This document shows positions 35,594 through 40,613 of a stretch of DNA of 40,613 nucleotides, piece by piece. Every line of letters starts with the position of its first letter. Position 1 is the stretch's first letter. The notes beneath the pieces are model-generated. The model did no database searches, was not told the origin of the DNA, and saw only the letters and a program-made list of their open reading frames with translations. Made by a program: the position numbers and the translations under genes. This stretch comes from Caldifarciminota bacterium (GTDB lineage Bacteria > Hydrothermota > UBA3072): contig JAGLZA010000088.1 in the NCBI GenBank assembly GCA_023131835.1, positions 1 through 40,613 of the forward strand. Direction: 5' to 3'.

Positions 35594-35956
35594 ATGCTTA
35601 TAAAAGATTTTAGAAAATGTGAGGAAATAATTGCAGGTGACAACACCATCTTAAGAGAATTATTAAATCCTTCAAGGGAAGATGTTACTATAGGGTATAG
35701 TCTCGCCTATGCAATAGTTAAGCCCGGTGAAATTACTTACGCACACAGGTTGAAGAGTGCTGAAGTCTACTATATACTGGAAGGTGAAGGGGAAATGTAT
35801 ATAGATAACGAAAAGGAGAAAGTTTTTGCCGGACAGGCAATTTACATCCCTCCGGATTCGATTCAGCAAATAAAAAACACAGGAACGGATGATCTAATCT
35901 TTCTGTGTATCGTGGACCCGGCCTGGAAGGTTGAAAATGAAGAAATATTGGAATGA
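35594..35956 (+). CDS. Small cupin-domain protein
   Basis: 120 aa single cupin. The first motif (YAHRLKSAEVYYILEGEGEMYI) has one His, and the second (PPDSIQQIKNTG) has Gln where a metal-binding His is usual. A classic metal site is therefore incomplete and a binding or regulatory role is as likely as catalysis. AGGGGGAAG precedes the ATG. It is divergent from the cupin-methyltransferase gene, suggesting shared function or regulation. Confidence 0.85.
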   Translation: MLIKDFRKCEEIIAGDNTILRELLNPSREDVTIGYSLAYAIVKPGEITYAHRLKSAEVYYILEGEGEMYIDNEKEKVFAGQAIYIPPDSIQQIKNTGTDDLIFLCIVDPAWKVENEEILE

Positions 35957-36880
35957 ATTAGTGCAGAACCACCCCCTTTTTAACCACAGAGACACAGAGT
36001 GTATTGGTTAATTTGTTAATTATTTTATTAGGTAAAAAAATAAAACTAAATCCCAACCCCTAAATCCAAAATCCTAAATTAAGACACAGAGGACACAGAT
36101 AGTCGCTTCGCTCCATTGAAAAATGCAAAGTGTAAAATTCAAAATGTCCTATCACCTCACCCCCTTATTTAAATGCAGACAAACACGGGTAAACAAGCTC
36201 GGTGGTTGCACAGTATGACATCTTCGCCTTTCTTATTCTGGTGAAGGTCTGGGTTGTGCCCTAAATCCTAACACCTAAATCCTAATCCCTAATCCTCGTG
36301 GAGGTCTGGGAGGAACTGACTAACTGACCAACTCACTAACTCACCAACCTTAAAACACATCTGTCTACCACCGAGCGTAAAACCCGACTCCGCAATCTCT
36401 GGTGAGGAGTATAGGTTTTCAACGCATCCAACGCAATGAACGCAGAAGAAAGTTTAATTAATTCGGATTTTCTAAACCCTACCCCTCCCATTTTTAGCCA
36501 CGGTTTCTTCACGGTTTTTGAGAATGATTCTTTGTTGCCCCTCCTCCCACCCATTTTTTTGACACGGATTTTCACTGATTAAACTGATTTAAAGAAACCC
36601 CTTCACTTCCCCTAAAAGACACTGATTTCTTTAATTTATTTTTTTATCAGTGATTACCTGTGTTATCTGTGTCTAATTCTGGGTAAATTTCAAGCGAAAG
36701 GAATTAGTTAAATAGTTGAATGGTTAAATAGTTAATTAGGGACGAACCTAATGAACCCTACGAGCTCAATAAACCCATTTTTTTAGCCACGGTTTCTGCA
36801 CGATTTAAAATATTTGTGTTTTCAGAAGAAAAAAGGGAGAAAAAGAAAAGGAAACAATCAATAATTTTGAGGATTTTTTT
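35957..36880. repeat. Long intergenic repeat tract
   Basis: No credible gene; an open frame at 36336-36575 runs through repeats. It holds 'accacagagacacagag' (about 35984), ATAGTCGCTTCGCTCCATTG (about 36100-36119), 'cctaaatcctaa' stretches (36055-36080 and 36260-36300), and 'actgactaactgaccaactcactaac' (about 36317-36344). 'Agccacggttt' occurs twice (36496 and 36786). 'Gacacggattttcactgatt' (36561-36580) and 'atcagtgattacctgtgtta' (about 36649-36668) are a related pair in opposite orientation. It separates the cupin from the orphan gene at 36923. Confidence 0.7.
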
Positions 36881-36922
36881 TATTAGCTAAAGGCTATCTA
36901 TTGAAAGGTAATCAATGCACAA

Positions 36923-38062
36923 TTACTTCTGGTTTTTCTGTTTTACAATAAATATCAGATCGGCTACATCCTTCAATCCAGCCTTCTCAGGATTAGCAAA
37001 AATAACAGGTTTCTGAATGACACCCTGACTTTCAAAATAATCTAGAAGGTCCCACATAAGTTCATGGTATACTACTATTATTATTTTACCACTATCCTTT
37101 ATAGATAATTCACTCTTGAGGTCTATAATATTAAGAGTATTTATAACTTGCTTTGCAACCTTTTGAGCGAGTATCTTGCTGAGTTTATATATGTTATTAG
37201 ACGTATCCTCCACTACAATGGGAATTGTAAGATTACCAGCGGAATCAAAGATATTGTAAGGCTTAAAAAATGTTATTGCTTTTTTGTTTTTGACTTTTCC
37301 ATACTTCACAATATTTTGAAATAGATAGGTATAGGCTTCAGGATTGGAATACACTGAAAATATTAATTTACCTCCTTTTTTGCTCCAGTTAAGGTATAAA
37401 CCAATTCCTTGATCTACTGATGAGTTAGTGCCACAAGAAAACGCTCTTGGTGGATACAAAGCCCACAAAAAACCTGCCCAAAATGGCTTTTCAATAGTAA
37501 TTTTTCTTTCCATAATTCTTCTTGCTTCTTCTAATTCATCCCAAACAAGATCATCCAAAACATAGGAGAAAAGGATTGTATAGGTATTCTCTCCATGACC
37601 TTCAAATTCCAGAACCTCTTTTAGAGCATATACTACTCCCGTTAATTCAGGACCTATTCTGAGTGCAGCCTCTTTAGTGATTTTTCTCAAGTATTCGGTT
37701 TTTGTAGAATCTAAGATTGGGAAATTGGTTTTAAAGGTATTGTCTTCTTTCTTTAATAATCGCCAGTCCTCCAGAAGTCTTATCTGGCTCTGTGTTACCT
37801 GGATGCCGCCCACCTTCATTTGTTCTATGGTTTTGCCCATTTGACAAGCCAATAGAATCTCTCCGTTATTATCGAGTCGGATTACGCTATGCGGAGTGGA
37901 ACTGGTAGCGTGTCCAAAGAAATGGAGATCATACTTATCAAAACATACGCTATTTGATTTTACAGAAGTTGCCTCACGTGCGGATATTGTTATGTTAAAG
38001 GATATAAAGCCTATAATGGTAAAGCAAATAATTGCAGCTATTTTTATAGATATCCTGTTCAT
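36923..38062 (-). CDS. Orphan exported protein of unknown function
   Basis: 379 aa. The N-terminal hydrophobic segment (about 6-27, ending SAREA) suggests a signal peptide or single anchor. Residues about 75-125 (GGIQVTQSQIRLLEDWRLLKKEDNTFKTNFPILD) look like a winged-helix unit, odd for an exported protein. The rest mixes helices and strands with no motif I recognise. It has a strong AGGAGGTGAG site and a good promoter. It lies immediately left of the attC-like array, in the same direction, and could be a gene that the array abuts. Confidence 0.7.
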   Translation of the reverse strand: MNRISIKIAAIICFTIIGFISFNITISAREATSVKSNSVCFDKYDLHFFGHATSSTPHSVIRLDNNGEILLACQMGKTIEQMKVGGIQVTQSQIRLLEDWRLLKKEDNTFKTNFPILDSTKTEYLRKITKEAALRIGPELTGVVYALKEVLEFEGHGENTYTILFSYVLDDLVWDELEEARRIMERKITIEKPFWAGFLWALYPPRAFSCGTNSSVDQGIGLYLNWSKKGGKLIFSVYSNPEAYTYLFQNIVKYGKVKNKKAITFFKPYNIFDSAGNLTIPIVVEDTSNNIYKLSKILAQKVAKQVINTLNIIDLKSELSIKDSGKIIIVVYHELMWDLLDYFESQGVIQKPVIFANPEKAGLKDVADLIFIVKQKNQK

Positions 38063-38141
38063 TTCTCACCTCCTGAAAATACTCACTTTAGATGCCCTCA
38101 GTCTGAATGAAGACTCTTGTATTCCTCTTCCTTTATATGTA

Positions 38142-38169
38142 ATCATACAGTAAAAAATAAAAAAGTCAA
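38142..38169 (-). promoter_or_regulatory. Promoter of orphan exported-protein gene
   Basis: TTGACT (complement of 38164-38169), 16-bp spacer and TATGAT (complement of 38142-38147), 79 nt before the ATG at 38062. Confidence 0.55.
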
Positions 38170-38274
38170 GAAGAGAAGGTGTCTTATGTAGGAGGAGTTA
38201 TACAAAATTAAGCGTTGCTTTTTCCAGATGTTGCAGAGTAGAATTCCGCATTATTTTCGTTTTAACGAGATGAT

Positions 38275-38349
38275 GGATAACGGTTTCGGTGTTTGTGAAG
38301 TCCTCAGGCATTTGGGTGAGCGTAGCGAACCGCAAACACGCTGTTAGCC
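38275..38349 (-). other. attC-like recombination site (third)
   Basis: Read on the minus strand, GGCTAAC (38349-38343) starts the site and GTTATCC (38281-38275) ends it. GTGTTTG and CAAACAC form a perfect 7-bp inner arm (38339-38333 with 38295-38289), and unpaired spacers separate arms and ends. The stop codon TAA of the upstream HEPN gene lies inside GGCTAAC. The end box deviates from GTTRRRY. Confidence 0.5.
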
Positions 38350-38994
38350 GCTGTTACTTTTGAAATGCTTTTTACTTGTTTGGTTATACAAATGTCGCAC
38401 CAACTCACGCGCTTTTAATCCAAACGAGTGAACATCGGATGGACTTAACTCGATTTCATCACCAACATTGTATTCTGAAATCTGAGATAAACGATGATCG
38501 GCACGATTAAGGTTGTGAATGATACAATTGCGAAGATGAGAAGTAACAATAGTCTTAGCTTTATAATTATCAAGCCATTCTAATTTCAGTTTTTCTTCAA
38601 AATACTTTATAACTTCATCCATTCGTTTATAGAAAAGATCGATAATTTCTCTCTCGATCATCAATTCGAGAATATCTTCATAGTCAGTGGTTTTCAGAAT
38701 TTCACCATATTTTAACTGTTTTTCTTTTGGTAGCATTGTGGGCCTAGACAGATAAACCTGTCGTACAAGGTCAACGAGAAAAGCTTCAAAATATGAATAT
38801 CCGAGTAAGAAAGCCGAATGAGTGATTTGCATTCGATAAATTGCGTAAGAACCAGGCAAAGCCGTTCTCTGATCTTGAGAAAACCAAATATTTCTTTCTC
38901 TATTTATGAGATTAAATACATCTTCGCGAGAAATAGCCAAAAAAGGTATTAATGTATCAAATTGGCCAATCACTCGATCTAATAAATTATCCAT
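38344..38994 (-). CDS. HEPN-like protein, probable cassette gene
   Basis: 216 aa, mostly helical, no signal peptide. RNCIIHN (R155, H160) is the RX4H motif of HEPN domains, which are often RNases in toxin and defence systems. The rest resembles no named subfamily I can place. AAGGAGTAAGGA precedes the ATG, which lies only 22 nt after the GTTAGGT end of the attC-like site at 39017-39106; the stop codon lies within the next site. A single gene filling the gap between two such sites is the layout of an integron cassette. Catalysis is untested. Confidence 0.72.
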   Translation of the reverse strand: MDNLLDRVIGQFDTLIPFLAISREDVFNLINRERNIWFSQDQRTALPGSYAIYRMQITHSAFLLGYSYFEAFLVDLVRQVYLSRPTMLPKEKQLKYGEILKTTDYEDILELMIEREIIDLFYKRMDEVIKYFEEKLKLEWLDNYKAKTIVTSHLRNCIIHNLNRADHRLSQISEYNVGDEIELSPSDVHSFGLKARELVRHLYNQTSKKHFKSNSG

Positions 38995-39016
38995 TCCTTA
39001 CTCCTTTTGTAATGGC

Positions 39017-39106
39017 ACCTAACGTTCCGCGAATATACGACGTTTGGCAATGCCGAATGTGCCGAAGGCCAAACCCGAAGGGCGCAGCGTATATCCGCCG
39101 TTAGAT
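39017..39106 (-). other. attC-like recombination site (second)
   Basis: 90 bp. On the minus strand it begins ATCTAAC (RYYYAAC) and ends GTTAGGT (GTTRRRY). Inner arms ATATACG/CGTATAT and a GTTTGGC/GCCAAAC stem are perfect complements, separated from the ends by unpaired spacers. It starts 14 nt after the stop of the 183-aa HEPN gene. It is the best attC candidate in the window. Confidence 0.7.
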
Positions 39107-39120
39107 GAAGTTGGTGCTTT

Positions 39121-39672
39121 TCAGTCAAAAACGTCTATAGCCCAATCTACTAATTTCTTAGTGCAATTATCGACATTTATATTTAATTCTTCTTTATTAT
39201 AAACATTTATTAATACTTCCAATCCCATTGTACACCTAGTTATTAAAGTTATTTTATCTTTCAACTCATTTAATAGAAAATTACGGAATTCATCCGTTTC
39301 AATGCTATCGTAATAGCCAACACATAGTTCATGGGCTATAAAATTTCTTGCGTCTTTTGCTTTTAGTAGTTCTTTTTTTATTTTTTTTACTTCTGGAAAT
39401 CCTTTTGCTGCAATATTTGTAACGATTTTTATTGAACGATCAAATGATATTTTTTTGAAAATTTGCTTGAATACTTCATCATTGTTTAAATTATTTATCT
39501 TATTGAATTCCTTGATTTCCTTTTTAAAGTAAGTTCTATACCGAATAACCAAAGCAAAAAGATAAGTTTTAAAAGTTTTTTCAAAGTTCGTAGCTAAAGC
39601 TAATGCTCGACCAATTATACTAAAATTATTATTTGAAAAATTGGTTAATTCTGGTGTTAAATCAATAATCAT
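39121..39672 (-). CDS. HEPN-like protein, probable cassette gene
   Basis: 183 aa, helical and lysine-rich. ARNFIAHE (R109, H114) is a typical HEPN RX4H motif. The sequence is unusually AT-rich compared with the housekeeping genes, as is common for mobile cassettes. TTGGAG precedes the ATG. It is enclosed by attC-like sites (39714-39883 upstream, 39017-39106 downstream). No partner gene lies next to it, unlike hepT/mntA, so it is either a solitary toxin-like protein or a non-toxic HEPN protein. Confidence 0.72.
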   Translation of the reverse strand: MIIDLTPELTNFSNNNFSIIGRALALATNFEKTFKTYLFALVIRYRTYFKKEIKEFNKINNLNNDEVFKQIFKKISFDRSIKIVTNIAAKGFPEVKKIKKELLKAKDARNFIAHELCVGYYDSIETDEFRNFLLNELKDKITLITRCTMGLEVLINVYNKEELNINVDNCTKKLVDWAIDVFD

Positions 39673-39713
39673 ATAATCTCCAAATTTTTATATTTTATAA
39701 AAGTACCAATTTC

Positions 39714-39883
39714 GCCTAACGTTTTCAGCATAAAAGAAGCCCAGCACTTTTCTCTTTTTTCTGTTCTAAACAAAAACAATAAATCCATTGTATATCCATT
39801 AAAAGCGCTCAAATTTCCCAACACAAAAAGTGCTGGGTTTGTGTGAGTGCCGTTAGGCACGAACCTTTTATGCTGGGTTAGGC
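39714..39883 (-). other. attC-like recombination site (first), composite
   Basis: 170 bp. On the minus strand it begins GCCTAAC (39883-39877) and ends GTTAGGC (39720-39714). The arms CAGCATAAAAG and CTTTTATGCTG are perfect complements, and an inner AAAAGTGCTGGG/CCCAGCACTTTT stem lies further in. A second GCCTAAC (39858-39852) lies inside, so it may be two fused sites. It begins 8 nt after the stop of the flavin oxidoreductase gene. It is longer than most attC sites. Confidence 0.6.
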
Positions 39884-39891
39884 GAAGCAAT

Positions 39892-40613
39892 TTATGTATA
39901 TGCTGCCTCTTCATACTCTTTTAATAAATTCTCAATAAGTTCTTTAACAGAAATGATCTTATCTACTCTATAGGCGTTAGCTCCTGCAAAAGCAAATCCT
40001 TCTTCAAGATTTCCCTTTTTGGCATTATATAATGCAAGAGCTATACAGTAAGGGGCCTTTTTAAAATCACAGGTCTTCAGGCACTTCCAGGGGCATTCAA
40101 ATGGTTTTCTAATCCCCATAGAAACATCTTCAAGAAATTGATTTCTTATCGCTCTCCCCGGCATTCCAACAGGACTATTAATTGTAATAATATCTTCTTT
40201 TTTACACTTTATATATGCCTCTTTAAATTCTATAGAAGCATCACACTCATGAGTTGCAACAAATCTGGTTGCCATCTGCACTCCGTGAGCTCCTAATTGC
40301 ATGACTTTGTAAATGTCCTCACCAGTATATATGCCTCCCGCAGCGATTATTGGAATATTTTTACCAAACTGCTGCTCAAAGGGTTTTATTGCATTGATAA
40401 CATCAGATAATATCTTCTCCAGCGTATTATCAGGATTATTCATCTGTTCTTTCTTAAAACCGAGATGCCCACCTGCTAATGGACCTTCAACAACTACGGC
40501 ATCGGGGATATGATTATAGTTTTTCGCCCAATACTTGAATATGATTTTCATAGCCCTTGCAGAAGATACTATGGGAACAAACTTAGTTGCAATCTCTCCC
40601 AATCTATCCGGTG
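39892..40613 (-). CDS. Nitronate monooxygenase-like flavin oxidoreductase, 5' end cut by window
   Basis: 240 codons visible; the reading frame stays open to the window edge, so the N terminus lies outside. KFVPIVSSARAMK, DAVVVEGPLAGGHLGFK and IIAAGGIYTGEDI with GVQMATRFVATHEC are motifs of FMN-dependent nitronate monooxygenase/2-nitropropane dioxygenase-like TIM barrels (the FabK/YrpB superfamily). A cysteine group in PFECPWKCLKTC (about 168-179 of the visible part) is found in the variant with EGPLAGGHLGF. The stop codon is followed after 8 nt by an attC-like site, so the gene may be a cassette or the last chromosomal gene beside an array. Confidence 0.88.
   Translation of the reverse strand, partial: PDRLGEIATKFVPIVSSARAMKIIFKYWAKNYNHIPDAVVVEGPLAGGHLGFKKEQMNNPDNTLEKILSDVINAIKPFEQQFGKNIPIIAAGGIYTGEDIYKVMQLGAHGVQMATRFVATHECDASIEFKEAYIKCKKEDIITINSPVGMPGRAIRNQFLEDVSMGIRKPFECPWKCLKTCDFKKAPYCIALALYNAKKGNLEEGFAFAGANAYRVDKIISVKELIENLLKEYEEAAYT

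Noticed and set aside
36336-36575. 79-codon open frame on the minus strand
   Set aside because: It runs through repeat text (agccacggttt and ctaactgaccaactcactaac units), has no ribosome binding site and has a low-complexity, basic composition.
1-36880. CRISPR array
   Set aside because: The repeats are irregularly spaced, occur in both orientations and differ in sequence; there are no cas genes.
39669-39914. 81-codon open frame on the minus strand spanning the first attC-like site
   Set aside because: It overlaps the end of the oxidoreductase gene and the whole palindrome; the frame is explained by the inverted repeat.
1-40613. tRNA, rRNA, transposase or phage genes
   Set aside because: I looked for tRNA cloverleaf text, rRNA conserved blocks, and DDE, serine or tyrosine recombinase motifs, and found none. 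The integron integrase, if any, is outside the window.

Overview
The window reads as about 40 kb of low-to-moderate GC chromosome from a Gram-negative bacterium of the FCB group or a neighbouring candidate phylum (WOR-3/Stahlbacteria, Cloacimonadota or Marinimicrobia-like). The reasons are a PorU-like type IX secretion (T9SS) sortase, two further proteins ending in FlgD-like/T9SS C-terminal domains, outer-membrane-type proteins, and long tracts of degenerate palindromic repeats typical of uncultured lineages. The phylum is an inference: there is no rRNA in the window, and I saw no tRNA, CRISPR array, transposase or phage gene.

Layout. 1-690: repeat tract. 697-2322 (-): membrane-anchored GltD-like flavoprotein. 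2323-2756: repeat tract. 2757-4886 (-): operon of endonuclease Q, a HIT protein and a PH-like membrane protein. 5217-8344 (-): a DUF512 radical-SAM-like protein, der and plsY. 8901-14173 (+): lipoprotein, a 54-aa Trm112-like protein, PorU-like C25 sortase and a LOG-family protein. 14359-18285 (+): two T9SS cargo genes (a C25 protease and a beta-propeller protein). These are bracketed by a 201-bp, about 99% identical direct repeat made of the 3' end of the LOG gene. 18971-33713 (-): a nearly gapless run of 15 genes, asnS, an outer-membrane-type protein, gap, pgk, tpiA, secG, rplU, rpmA, DUF2520, S55 protease, propeller protein, ddl, mntA/hepT and a secreted GH63-like hydrolase. 34223-35956: divergent cupin-methyltransferase fusion and cupin with overlapping promoters. 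35957-36922: repeat tract. 36923-38062 (-): orphan secreted protein. 38275-40613: an apparent integron-like cassette array on the minus strand, with two HEPN genes and a nitronate monooxygenase-like gene, each followed by an attC-like palindrome.

How it works together. The long run couples protein synthesis (asnS, rplU, rpmA), lower glycolysis (gap, pgk, tpiA), export (secG) and wall synthesis (ddl). Several operons start with ATG only 7-12 nt after a -10 box, with a constant 16-bp spacer to TTGACA/T, which suggests leaderless messages. Internal genes instead use strong AGGAGG Shine-Dalgarno sites or stop/start overlaps. Families of short palindromes with different stem sequences but one architecture mostly lie just after the last gene of an operon.

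The most unusual points are the attC-like array with HEPN genes, the excisable-looking 4.5-kb T9SS cargo unit, the leaderless promoter set, and a bacterial EndoQ ending in a clamp-binding-like peptide.
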